Shown here: one piece after another, positions 1-11,115 of the stretch
How positions within the stretch are numbered: position 1 is the stretch's first letter
Layout of the letters: the number at the start of each line of letters is the position of its first letter
Source: Pterois miles
Lineage: Eukaryota; Chordata; Actinopteri; Perciformes; Scorpaenidae
Assembly (NCBI GenBank): GCA_947000775.1
Contig: CAMQGK010000637.1
Span: forward strand, 17,254,001-17,318,000
Length of the DNA stretch: 64,000 nt
Direction of reading: 5' to 3'
The notes under the pieces: model-generated
The model's database searches: none
What the model saw: the letters and a program-made list of their open reading frames with translations, nothing else
What the model was told of the DNA's origin: nothing
Program-made: the position numbers and the translations under genes

Positions 1-290
1 TGTGTGAGACGACACGGAGAGGTGACTGTTCATTCTAAACAACACTGCAGCGTAGATGCTGCAATTGCATCAGTTATATCATATATAGAGTGGTTCTTTA
101 TTGAAAGAAGAGCAAAGAACGGCACTAAAAGTGATGTTTTCGCTCTTCCCCCGACTGGCATCGGCAAGCGTTTGATTGACAGATGCTTCATCCAATCACC
201 TGCCAAGTATTTTTGAATGTGCCTAACCTTTTCCAAAAGTTTCAGTAGCGGCTTCTCAGTTGGTTCTGTGTAACAAACCATCTGGCGGGT
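1..290 (+). pseudogene. Decayed repeat copy 1 carrying a RecQ-like helicase Walker A segment
   Basis: An open stretch from base 4 to 216 reads VDAAIASVIS, then FALPPTGIGKRLIDR. The second part resembles helicase motif I (Walker A, xPTGxGKxL) of RecQ-type DNA helicases. The same sequence recurs at 14640-15120 at clearly reduced identity, so this is an interspersed repeat and not a host exon. The similarity continues past the stop codon to about base 290 (GTGTAACAAACCA in both). The copy is cut by the window edge, and its spacing before the Walker A segment is shorter than in copy 2. What is seen: the shared sequence and the motif. Inferred: origin from a mobile element or amplified gene with a RecQ-like 5' exon. 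No function is expected from this fragment, which lies in erbb4 intron 2. Confidence 0.55.
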
Positions 291-1133
291 CAGGTTGACA
301 GGATGCTAAAAATTAGTGAAAAAGTGCAAGGGACTAAACAATTTAAACTGCACAATACAGCAAAAATTAAATCCAAAATTGATCTTGGGAAAGATTTCCA
401 GGTGTAATGGTGTCCAGTTTTTGGCTAACTGAAGGAATGGTTTGAGGGACATGGCTCTGCTGGTCCTTCATTCAAGCTGGAAGAAAATGTGAAAGACTGT
501 GAAAAGGCTGTATGCGGTTGTTAGCTCTTGTTACAGGAGGGGGCACCGTTCCAGGTAGAATAGTCGATTTCTGCAAGGTGAACAGATGCAGACATACAAA
601 GAAGCACTCATATTAAGTGCATTTATACTTTTCTTCACCTCCACTTTCAGAGGCCAGACCTGAACTTGTTCATCATTCTAAACAACATATTATCAGCAAA
701 ACAGATAATCCTGTAAGAGCTTAAACATAGCTAGAGACTCAGTGGAATGTTACCTTTGAAATAAGCATAGAATAAGATCTATCTAGATGTACTAAATGTT
801 GGTAGGCAGACTCTATTGTACAGTGGTGAAATGTTGACTGAAAACAATGCTGGCCAAACCCTGAGCTCCTCAGACTCATGCACTGGAAAAACATGAATAT
901 GGCGTCCTCGAGGCCTGCTTGTGGACACCACAGTTTTATAATACTACCTCTTACCCTTGTACTAGCGTACTTGCTGAAACATTATTTCATATCCACCAAT
1001 AAATATATTAGTATTTTCATGTCTTTCATGTAACAAATGATCTAAAGTGTTTTTTTTTTTTTTTTATTAATGCAACTGTATTCTGCACAGCAATAACACA
1101 CACTGACACCTCCCTTTGTAACTCTGTCCACAG
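291..1133 (+). other. erbb4: 3' end of erbb4 intron 2
   Basis: Non-coding sequence before exon 3. A T-run at about 1050-1066 and the stretch CCTCCCTTTG before the terminal CAG (1131-1133) supply the 3' splice site. I recognise no repeat family here. Confidence 0.75.
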
Positions 1134-1320
1134 TCTATCAGAGAAGTGACGGGCTATGTGTTGGTGGCCCTGAACCAGTTCGACTACCTGCCTTTGGAGA
1201 ATCTGAGGATCATCCGGGGGACCAAACTCTACGAGGACCGCTACTCCCTCGCAATCTTCCTCAACTACAGACGGGATGGTAACTTCGGCCTGCGCCAGCT
1301 GGGTCTGAAAAACCTCACAG
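1134..1320 (+). CDS. erbb4: erbb4 exon 3, receptor L domain I
   Basis: This 187-bp exon translates from its first base (phase 0) as SIREVTGYVLVALNQF, then YLPLENLRIIRGTKLYEDR and ends in KNLTG. The length is the one I know for ERBB4 exon 3, and the residues match ErbB4 better than EGFR or ErbB3. It encodes part of the beta-helical L1 domain (domain I), which with domain III binds neuregulins outside the cell. An N-glycosylation sequon NLT closes the exon. The acceptor is CTGTCCACAG and the donor GTGAGT. The exon ends in phase 1: the final G joins AG of exon 4 to give Glu. Exons 1-2 with the signal peptide lie upstream of the window. Certain as an ErbB exon; very likely ErbB4 from the whole exon set. 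Confidence 0.97.
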
Positions 1321-2176
1321 GTGAGTGAAATATTTTCTGGTTTCTCACATTTGTTCGTACTGTCTTGTGTGTGAGTATTACAAGTGCAAAGACAAGCAAA
1401 GACCACACCGGGTGCCACTCCTGTCAGCTAAAAACAGGAAACTGAGGCTACAATTTCGAGCAAAGACGTGTTCTGCTCATCAGCGATGGTGCAACTTCAT
1501 TATTAAGTCAAGTCTTTAAAAAAAGCTAATTTTTATCCAGAATCTACCATTTCACATTCTATATTTCCATGCCTCCTGTAGTGTGGGAGCCTATTTACCC
1601 CTTCGTTCACCACCTGATGGGGCCTCCTAACAAGTTAGGACAGCTGATGATCCTTTTACTCCTGAGTCTGAAATTTAGACCAATCATTCAGGAATTTACA
1701 CAAGTTAGGGCTGATGAGTGTCAGATGGTTATTAGAGGGTTAAAGGTTAAAGGTTTTTGCCTTTATAGTGAGGGCACACTGCCTGACATGCTGCTCCAAA
1801 ATTTGTATGTAATGTTAACTTTTATAAATGTTGAGCCGGAAACAGTCTTAGCAAATTAGTAAATGGTGGAAATTCACACACCAGTATCAGTTTAATGAAA
1901 TGGGAACAGAGATTGATGGCTAAATAGAAACAGAGTGATATTTTGAAAGCTATTTCTGTGCTATCTTTGCTTTGAATGCTTTACAGACTCTTGACCGAAA
2001 CTTCATTATTCACTTCAAACACATCATTACCTTGTTTCATATTGCTATCTTTAAGTTAATGGTTTCAAAAAGGTATTACAGCTCAATTCAGCTGTGATCT
2101 GATCCCCTTGGTTAGTTGCCTGTGGTAATCAATAATTGCCCAGCACAACGTTGCCTACCCTCTGCTTTTGAAACTA
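1321..2176 (+). other. erbb4: erbb4 intron 3, 5' part
   Basis: Start of a 23.2-kb intron (1321-24565). A 96-codon open stretch at 1569-1859 has no recognisable motif, and I take it as chance. No repeat recognised. Confidence 0.6.
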
Positions 2177-2509
2177 AGGCTGCAGCTAATAATCATATTC
2201 ATTGTCAGTTAATCTGTTATTTTCTACATAAATCGATTAGTTGTTTGGTCTATAAAATGTCAGAAAATAGAGAAAAACTGAAATTGAAAAGTTGATCAGT
2301 GTTTCCCAACGCCCAAGATGACGTCCTCAAATGTCTTGTTTTGTCCACAGCTCATGGGTTTACTGTCAGAGAGGAGTAAAGAAAACAGAAAATATTCACA
2401 TTTAAGAAGCTTTCCCTTAAAAAAATTACTTACAGATTAATCGATTATCAAAATACTTGCCGATTAATTCAACAGTTGACAACTACTTGAATGATTGTTG
2501 CAGCTCTAT
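2177..2509 (+). repeat. Inverted-repeat element, GGCTGCAACTAA family, copy 1
   Basis: A short non-autonomous element of about 330 bp. It starts GGCTGCAGCTAATAATCAT and ends ATGATTGTTGCAGCTC, so the ends are near inverted complements. It contains several ATCGATTA-type motifs. A second copy in the opposite orientation is at 31926-32259; both share the core around GTTGTTTGGTCTATAAAATG. I recognise it as a repeat common in teleost genomes. It has no coding capacity, so any movement must have depended on a transposase encoded elsewhere (inference). Confidence 0.8.
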
Positions 2510-4554
2510 TCGAAACTATGCTGATTGCAACAGGTATTTGTATTGTTTCACAGTGATTGACCAATAAGCTGGTAAAGATATCCCTGGTATCACTGAGAGC
2601 AGGGGAATAACGGGGGTGCTTTCAGAAAATCTGCCACTAAAACACAATAACAGTGAAACACTGGCTGGACGGTACATTTTGCAGTTGAATGAATAAATTG
2701 GTCAAAGTGTTGGTAGTTGTTTACTGGCCTTTATTTCCTTCACACAAGATGGAAATGTGAGGACAATCTGCGTCTTCTTCTCCCGAGTACCCAACTGATG
2801 CTGCTATCACAATTAACCCTCTCACACTAAGGGATATGATGCTGACTGGTGATGCTGTAAAAAGACGTTATCTCTTCTGCCGTTTCCACCCATCGCTCCC
2901 GCTCGCACACAAAGTGTTTCTCGTCATGATTTACAACCCCACTCCGCAATCGAGCCGAGCCTGCTTCCTCAGAAGTTGGAGAAGACAGTGAATGTGACTG
3001 CTGATAAATAGCGTACTAAGTAGGAAAAACATTGCGTGGGCGGCTCTGCCTCTTTCTGAACAATGGATCCTTGTGCTGCAAGGTTTCCTTCAGGCGCCCT
3101 GACCCTGAGGTCAGTAAGAAATTAAGCTCTTGACCTGCACAAAAGCAAACAAAAAAAAATGTATAGCTTTTCCCAAATACGGGGCTAAGTGGGACACGCA
3201 TGATGTGTGCAGCACAAGACCAAAGATCATGAATATTCTGTGACTGAAAATGGAGAGAGAATCAAATGGAGTTTTTTTAAGTAGAAGTTTTATCAGTAAA
3301 TCCTGGTCAGTTGTGTTTAGTCCCACGGTGCAAACCCTGCTATGTTTTCTTAATTTTTTGCCCTTCAGTGCAATCATAACATTCATTATTTCCCTTATTA
3401 TCTTTAACACATAAAGAGGCATGAGAAATGAGATTTGAATGATTCATTAGGTAGCACCACAAAGTGCCATGCATGTCCTCGTTGATGTGGAATATCAGTA
3501 AAATGTGCTTTCAAATGAATTTTCACAATGGGGATGAGCTCCCAGTGCAATCAGACTGGACCGATGGCACACAAGCTTCTTCCCACCCAACGATGCTACG
3601 GAAATAATATCACAATTACGGTATATGTTATATATAAGTGACATTACAAGTGTGGTCCTGTCTGTATTGAGAGATTACACTTCGATTCTGTGACTAGAAT
3701 TGATTTAGATTTGTGAGGGAGAAGCACGACCCTGAGCTTATGTCTCTGCTGCATCCAAACCCTCTTTCTAAATAATTCAACTGTCTCATTGTTCTCTTCA
3801 ACTGTTCCTTCCTGGTGATCCCCCAGAGTCGAAGGAAGCGACACAGCCGTCCACGACTGCATGTGCAGAAACAGTATGTGCCCGTGCGTTGTGTTCCATC
3901 CCATTCATCGTATTCTTTCTCACATCTTGCGCCATACTCAGGGAATTGCATTTGTCCAGCACCACCAGCAGCTCTTTTGCCAAGCCGACCCTCTTCATTG
4001 TGGTGCCAAGTTGAAGCTCGCGTTGAGGGAGCTGGGGCTGGACTCTGTGAGAAGCTGCTGTTTGATGTGCTATCCGTGGCCTCGAGCCATGAAGTGGATG
4101 GGAAGTTGTGCACAACAGCCATGGCCTGAATCTGCTCTACTTCATAACTCTGACTCTTTGAGATTCACATTGCTATTTTTTGGTCATACTAACAAGTAGA
4201 GTAAAATTTGCTCACTTCTTTCTTAACAAGATGTCAAGAAAAGAAATCTAATGAGATATTTGTCTTGTTATAGGGAGAGTCTCTCATCGGTAGTTATTGC
4301 AACATACCAACTAGAGGTCTTCAGTGCTCCCTTGGCTCCTAGTAACCAAGTTCCAAATCAGCCGCATATTTTATGCAGTCTAATTGTGTCCAGGTGCTAT
4401 TTCCTGGGGTTTTGTGTCAATATATCTAATACCTGAGTGGATCCAAGTCATGTTGCTATCAGCTGTTTTGCTTCATTATCATCACAGGAGAAAAATGTGA
4501 CTTTTGAGGCAAGACAGAGCGTGAACTGTGTGACGTGTACTATTTTCCTTGGCT
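2510..4554 (+). other. erbb4: erbb4 intron 3, no recognised repeat
   Basis: Mostly ordinary intron sequence. The stretch 3798-4130 is open in several frames on both strands at once (about 105-142 codons each). I could not assign it to a protein; it is discussed as a finding. Confidence 0.5.
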
Positions 4555-5345
4555 GCTAATTCATTTTCCGTGCTAGGATTGTCGCGAGAACTGATACTTT
4601 GGTACCAAGTCAATATCAAAATGGTGAAAACATGACGGCACTAGTTTTTCTGCAATGTGCAGGCGCCATTGATCAGGGCTTGAGACTGCGAACAGTAAAC
4701 CTCGGTTGACACTGGCAGGAGGGGAGCTAATTAACATTAGCTGTTAGCACCCAGTGGGCAGCACAGTCTTGGCTAAATAGTTAACATACAGAGGATACGC
4801 TGAGTTACATTATGATGCGTTCAAGCTGCAGCCACTTTCCCAGTAAAAGTCGCCATCGCACATTTAGTTTAGTTTAGCAATTAACAATAGCGATTTTCCA
4901 ACAAACATTGTGTGTGTTTGTTGCTACCTTAGCAATCGCTAGCTGCTATTGTTGCCGGTGGCTTCGTGCCCGCTGTGGCGTAACTTCAGCAATTTTCCGA
5001 CAGGCCGCGTGTTTGGTGGCGGTGAGAGTGGCTTTGTTGGTGGCGTCATCGCTGTGAAGGCAGACAGTGTGTGTACAGTTTATTTGTCGGTGAATAAATG
5101 CTATGAGGCTACGAAGCTACAACTCCTCCACTCAAGGTGGAGCCAACTTCCTGTATCTGCGCTGGCTCAGATTCTCTTAAGGTGGACCAGCTTTTCTTCT
5201 TAAAGTGACAAGCCGCTCCTCTGCGTTTCTCTCAACTTTTTGATTAATTATTAATATTTCTTCTAACCATTTAACCGGTAGCGTTAATCGGTTAAAATGC
5301 TTCGTGTCGGTTAAATGGTTATTTCTTAACATCCCCAGTCGCATC
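4555..5345 (-). repeat. Degenerate DNA-transposon-like repeat
   Basis: The stretch begins near GGATTGTCGCGAGAACTGA and ends AACCATTTAACCGG...TTAAATGGTTATTTCTTAACATCCC. Read on the minus strand, the end GGGATGTTAAGAAATAACCA is of a type I associate with fish hAT-like elements carrying AACCGGTTAA-like motifs. The interior is GC-richer and CpG-richer than its surroundings. The boundaries are approximate, and it may be two adjacent elements. No transposase frame is visible. Confidence 0.45.
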
Positions 5346-8300
5346 ATGCTGCTACCAGTGTTAGCGTTCTCTCTCTTTCTGGGTCTGTTTGAGTTGACTG
5401 CAGTTAGGATGAGGCCTAATTATCCTTGAATAGCTATACTATAAATACAAGTTAGGGTTGAGCTATTTAGGATCAGGTCCAAAATTTTGGTCCCGCAGTG
5501 ACCTTTAAATATCAACTTATCTCTCTATAACAAGAAACTTGCCTTTGGGGGGTCTATCATATCACTGCTTTCTGCACAGATGGTCCTGACAGTTAAACAA
5601 GCACTTGCTGTTTGCAGTTGTCATCATTCTACAGTGCACTGCTGAGGAAGGATATAAGCCTAAACCGTCAGGATAGATCCTCTCCTGTACATCAAGCAAT
5701 ACATCAAAACTCCTTCCCTCCTTCAAGTGCTGTGGTGAGTCCGAGGCTGGCTGTCTCATTCATTACAAGGCCTTTGATGTTGCTGTCACATTGGTCCACC
5801 GTTGCTCTGCCAGCAGCTCCCAGGAGGAGTATAAAATGATCGATATAATCCATAAGGAACATATATAAGAGGATAAAACGTATTAACTACATAAGGGGCT
5901 AATCGAGGGAAGGCACAGTAAAAGACCCCTTCACTGCTGAAACCTACCCGCATTTCTCCTCGGGTTGAAATTGCCTTAGGATGAAATCAATTTGTCGCCA
6001 GTATATTGTAGCATTGCACTTATTGATTTTTCTGGTGCACTCCGTGCGAGCTGTGAATGGACTCTCTGGATTTGAAGGGACCGGAGGATGGAGTGGAGGA
6101 GGTCTCTGGCTGAGCAGGGATAGGACTCCCTCCGATGCACCTTTCAATCAAGCTTAGCCAAGTTATCCTCATGAATATGAAATATAAGGCACAGTCGGGC
6201 TGGGGAAGTGGAGGGATGGTGTGTGTGCACGGGGGTGTGTAGAAGTGAATAAGAAATGTAAAAGACTATTTGCTTATGTGTGGAAAGTTTAGTTGTGTTT
6301 ATTTGTTTGATATTCCTTCATTGACACTGTGAGGACTCCCATCTGAAGACAAAAAGCTGGTCCCTGCAGGATTACCTATTTTTTTAGGCTTTTTGTGACT
6401 GCTGCAAAGAAAAGCTTCAAATAAGTACTTCTTTTTACCTTTCTCTCCTCACAGCCAAGCAAGGAAAAGGTTAAACAGAGCCGCCTCCTGACATTTTCAA
6501 AGTTTCTAATCTGTATTTTGATGCACGCTGACCCGCAGTGTCTTCCTTCCTGCTTAGGCAAACATTTTCAGCACTTCCGTCTGGATTCACATGAACCCCG
6601 GGCAGCTTCTGTGCTTTCACATTGTAATTACAGCCTGCTTCCCTGGCAAAATAATAACAGCCTCAATAAGGAGCACAACACAGATGAGCTTTCTGATTTA
6701 ATGCATTTTACTGCCACCCCTCTTCTCTCCTTTCTTTCCCTCATTTCATCCAGTATCATTTCTTTTTTTTTTTTTCAGATTTGTTTTGTGTTGTTGATTC
6801 ATTTTTCTAACCACCCTACGCCTGCACTGCGTCTGTCCAAAATGAAGCATCCAATCTGAGGCCCCATCTGCTGAATGATCCTCTCTCGTCGCATGCATGT
6901 ACACAAGCCTGTGTTTTACGCCAAGGCGTTATCCACTCCTTCATGGCCCATCTGCTCTCTCTTTATCTACCCTGCTTTCTGTCTTTCTTCCATCTCTTTA
7001 TCCCTCTTTCCTTGGCTCTACATCTCTCATCATATTTTAGTTGGCTGTCTTGATTTGTTACATAGATGCCTTTCACGCAAATGCATGCAATGCAATGTTT
7101 GTACCATTTTTTTAACTGTATGCAACACCTGGTTGAGCACAGTCCTGCTGTGTTCTCCAAAGCCTACTACAATTGTTTGATGGGGAGAACCTCAGTAAAT
7201 GTACGCTATCTTCTGCTGAGCAGGTCCCGTTCAATGCACAACGGAGGCAAAAAACAGGATGAGATGGGGCAAGGTGAAAGGGACAATTTGAGTTGGTGTG
7301 TTTCCCCCAGACAAGGAACTGCTCAGAAGGGGGGCATAAAATTGCTGCCTTCTTCTGATACCCGAAACTTCTATTCACCGTCTAACTACTCGGAGAAGAA
7401 AGAGCAATTCTGCCACAGGAGGCAGCCAAGATTGGTTTAGTGCACGTCACCAGAATTTAGTCGAGCCTCTTGCCTGGCAGCCCGCGGACCTCAGGTCTCC
7501 TTCAATTGTGTGTCTAATTGATTACTTCCCATGCAATTACTCCTGTGTCACACTCAATATTTCACCACTCCAGGAAGGGGGCAAGAGGGACTTTCTTTTG
7601 AAGGACGACATTCATATTGTCAAATTTGTGAGCCCCTAATGTGGATCGTGAGGAGGCACATGTTAAATTGAAGTCCAGAACGAGCCATCAGTGGTGGTTG
7701 GTGCTAATTGATTGGTCTGTAATACCACTGTGTGACAGAGATAGTGAGACCAGTGAGAGCCAATAGTTGGGTTTTATGCCAGGGGAACAACGGGGCTAGA
7801 TTTCTTTAAAAAAGTTTATTTTAATGTTGCAGCATTGTTTGTCTCTGTGGTGCACAAAGCTAACATGCCAGGATACTATTACATTTTCCACACTTTCGCT
7901 TAAATGCTGGGTATTTTTATACCCTTGGCTGCCTCTGCCAGTGATTTTCCCAGGTCACAAATCAGGAATCATACTCTCCATAAGTCTTCACTTTTATAAT
8001 CTTACAATCCTTCCTTTCATCCATTTCCTCCATATACCCCTCCCTATTTTATATGTAAAATGCAACCTGGATAATTCACTGAATTGTTTTTGCTCCAGGG
8101 CCACCTGTTTATGTCGCTCGCAGCATTGCCTTAAGGGTGCAGTGTTGCTTTTTTTATTATTATTTTTATCTTTAATGGTGCAATGTTTGAGATTTTACAA
8201 TCAGAAAATAACTGGGCTTTATGAAATATTAATGGACAACAGCAGCACAACCTGCTATGAGAATGTTGGAGTAATAATACAAAATAGATCTTAGCCAATT

Positions 8301-10317
8301 AAAAATGTGTGCTTTTGTTTCTCTCTGTTGCACATAATACATTACTAGACTATATTTTTTGCTGAAAATTCCCTTGTGTCAAACCATGGTCCCTTTTCCC
8401 ATATACATGGGAAAAGATGTACTAAGTTTAAACAACTATTAAAGCGACCATCATTATACAACCTTATTCCTACTGCATTTTTTCCCTTAAACTCCCTGGA
8501 CAGGTCCCTTACAATGATGCAGAGCACAGGACATTGTAAGAAAGGTTTGAACAAAAGTACGACAGCATAAAAAAGCAATTACAGAGCTGGGAGAGGGAGT
8601 TAATAGTCCAAGAAAAACTCAGACTTTACAAGAAAAAAAACTGGTTTATCCTCTGACATTGAAGAGATGAATTAACAAGTAAAAACTTGCACATTAACGA
8701 GGAAAAACGCAAATGTTATAAACTCGTCATAAACTTGCATTACATTATATTAGTCACAGATTCAGGAGAAAAACACTTGGAAAAATAGCTTCACCTTGCA
8801 AGTTTGGATCTTGTTTGGATCAAGTTTGACCCACCGATTCAAAACCGTGCCAAACCGTGGTAACGTTAGTTTTTTTTTTTTTTTTACCTACAATGGCCTT
8901 AATACGCCGTTGTATAAAATGCTTTTAGAAACTATAAATAAAAAGAGGTGGGAGGAAAAACAAAGAATGATTTAAAATTAGCATTTACAAAAATGCAAGG
9001 CAGATTGGCAATCATTACACTAACATCAAATGGATATCTGTTGTTAATACTATTAAAGCCACCTGAATCTAGCCTTGAGTTGACTGCTCAGGTCCCCTGA
9101 ATGAATAATTACTGTATTATTTTCACCATTAAGGAAATTATAAAATCACCTCTCAACGTCAATCACCACCTAGCTTGAACATTACAATGCCTATTGTTTT
9201 TTAATTCCTTACTGTAGATAGAAAAATCTGACTGTAACTTTGTCCTTATTTGTTTGCTACGTAGCTGACACCATGCAAGGATGGATACTAGAACAAAGAA
9301 CATACATTAAATCTAGAAAATGTTCATGTGATGCTGCTTCCCAAACAGCTGGTAGTACTTTTTTCTATTCTGGTGTTGTTTTTTTATGCATGCAAGCATG
9401 CTAGTGTGTGAATACATCAGTACAGTAGTGCTCATATGTGTTATATGTGCCTGTCTCCAATGAATAATTTACATTGCCTAAGCCCATGATTGCATTAGGG
9501 ACCAACCTAGAAGGACTATCCTCACTGATTAGAAATATCGCCCAGCCCAAGCCTCCACTTTGGCCTCACCTCTCGTCAGCTAGAGAAATATCCAGTTTTG
9601 CCTAAACATGACTATACCCTTTATTACCAATTTGCCTTCCAAACTGAACCTCTGCAGCCCGCTGGAAGTGAGAGTTGACTTTCACCTCATTAAAAGTTAA
9701 AGTAGGCGTGGAAGGAATTTTAATGCCAATTAATAATCAAAACACAGTCCTCTCCTCTCTCTCTCTCTCCAACATTTCCATCCCCCCCTGGGCTATTGCT
9801 TAGATCAGACTAAGATCTGCCATGATGTAGACGTGATACTGGCTCAGAGACCAATAGGATGCTCTTCACTTAGCTGAAATCTCATCTGAATTCTACCCTG
9901 TTGGTTCAGGACAAGGGACAGAATGAGTGTTAACATCTGATTGAGCATGTGTGCTGGGGATTAATTTGCTCTATAGTTTATGTAAATTACCATGTCGTCC
10001 TCACAAACCAGACACTGCTACTATAAAGTGTTAAAAAAGTAGGTAGTAACTCTATCAGATCCATCCATGTTGGGGTAAAAGGCACTGTGTAGCCTACTTG
10101 TTCTCACAGAGTTTAATGTAAGTCAGCTCTGCTTTATTCACTAAAATATTTTGATGTGGGTTTAGCTTGAGTGATGCAGCTAAAATGTCAGATGATGTAT
10201 TAATAGTCCTTTAGCAAACATCTAGAGGAAGATTTAGATGGTTGACCATTCCTACTGATACGATGACTGAAAGTAGGGTTAATGTTACATCCGCATAGTA
10301 ATACTCAAGCATGCTTG
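5346..10317 (+). other. erbb4: erbb4 intron 3, largely unique sequence
   Basis: About 5 kb without a recognised repeat or exon. It contains pyrimidine-rich patches (6715-6780, 6955-7060, 9755-9790) and AT-rich blocks dense in TAATTA or ATTA words (6590-6720, 7440-7720, 9640-9740) that look compositionally like conserved non-coding elements. I cannot test conservation from one sequence. A T14 run lies near 8870. No open stretch here resembles a known protein. Confidence 0.5.
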
Positions 10318-10540
10318 ATAGCATAATCTATCAGAGGGTAGAGCAGGTCGTCCACCAATTGGAAGGTCGGTGGTTCGATACCCGGCTGCTCCAGTCACGT
10401 CAATGTGTCCTTGAGCAAGACACCCAAATTGCTCCCATCGGTCTGCCCCGATATTCAAAGTTGGCCTCTTGCAAGGCGAGTGTGAGTGAATGGGTGAATG
10501 CTAACATAGTGTAAAGTGGTCAGAAAATATATATATCAAG
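10318..10540 (+). mobile_element. tRNA-derived SINE (family 1)
   Basis: The head resembles a tRNA. A degenerate A box lies at about 10331-10342 (AGAGGGTAGAGC), followed by a B box GGTTCGATACC at 10372-10382, the internal RNA polymerase III promoter pair. The tRNA-unrelated part reads TGTCCTTGAGCAAGACACC, a hallmark of SINEs in spiny-rayed fish. The 3' part degenerates into GTAAAGTGGTCAGAAAATATA. The tRNA fold is not intact, so it is a SINE and not a tRNA gene. It depended on LINE proteins for retroposition (established for SINEs). Confidence 0.82.
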
Positions 10541-10664
10541 CAGCTAAAACAACTTATGAACAAGAGATATTTTTTTGGGCAGCGGAGGATAGTGCTTTCC
10601 TAATCAGGAGCTAGCGATTCCACAGAAATATATATCAGGCTGTATACAGGCTATATATCTGGGT

Positions 10665-11115
10665 TTTTAGCCATTGCCATCTTGGTGTTTTGCAACAAGA
10701 AGTGACAAAGGAGGGTGGAGATAAGTGCAACCGAACCCTGAATAAGATATTTTACAGCAACCAAATATTATGGTTAACTGTCACAAACTTGAAAGTTTGT
10801 GAAAGGGTTAAAGATGTAAGACGAAAACACTGACAACTCGCAGACCAAACAACGCTGTGGTAGAAACGCTCTAAAGCATACCGTTATATGGTCTATTTGA
10901 CATTGTCTTTTACTTAATAAACATCATGCTGTATTGAAGACTTAAATCTAGCAATAGAGACCATAAAGTCATATTTACAGTGTTTACTGAAGTAATAAAT
11001 TAAGTGAGAAGTAGGCTCATTTTCTCATAGGCTTCTGTACAATCAGACTTCTATTTGCAACCGGACGAGTCGCCCCCTGCTGGCTGTTAGATCGAACGCC
11101 GTTGACTTCACTTCT
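10665..11115 (+). repeat. Interspersed repeat, GAGAAGTAGGCTCATTTTCT family, copy 1
   Basis: This copy shares GAGAAGTAGGCTCATTTTCT, CAATCAGACTTCT and GTCGCCCCCTGCTGGCTGTT with copies at 34496-34800 (minus) and 48390-48740 (plus). Its upstream part has GCCATCTTGGTGTTTTGCAAC and AGAAGTGACAAAGGAGG. It is non-coding. It looks like a non-autonomous DNA element common in teleosts, but I cannot name the superfamily. Ends are approximate. Confidence 0.75.

Noticed and set aside
7824..8294. 156-codon open frame rich in Leu, Ser and Phe
   Set aside because: Pyrimidine-rich intron sequence gives such frames by chance. No similarity recognised.
10331..10400. Possible tRNA gene
   Set aside because: The A and B boxes are present but the cloverleaf is not intact, and SINE body sequence follows directly.
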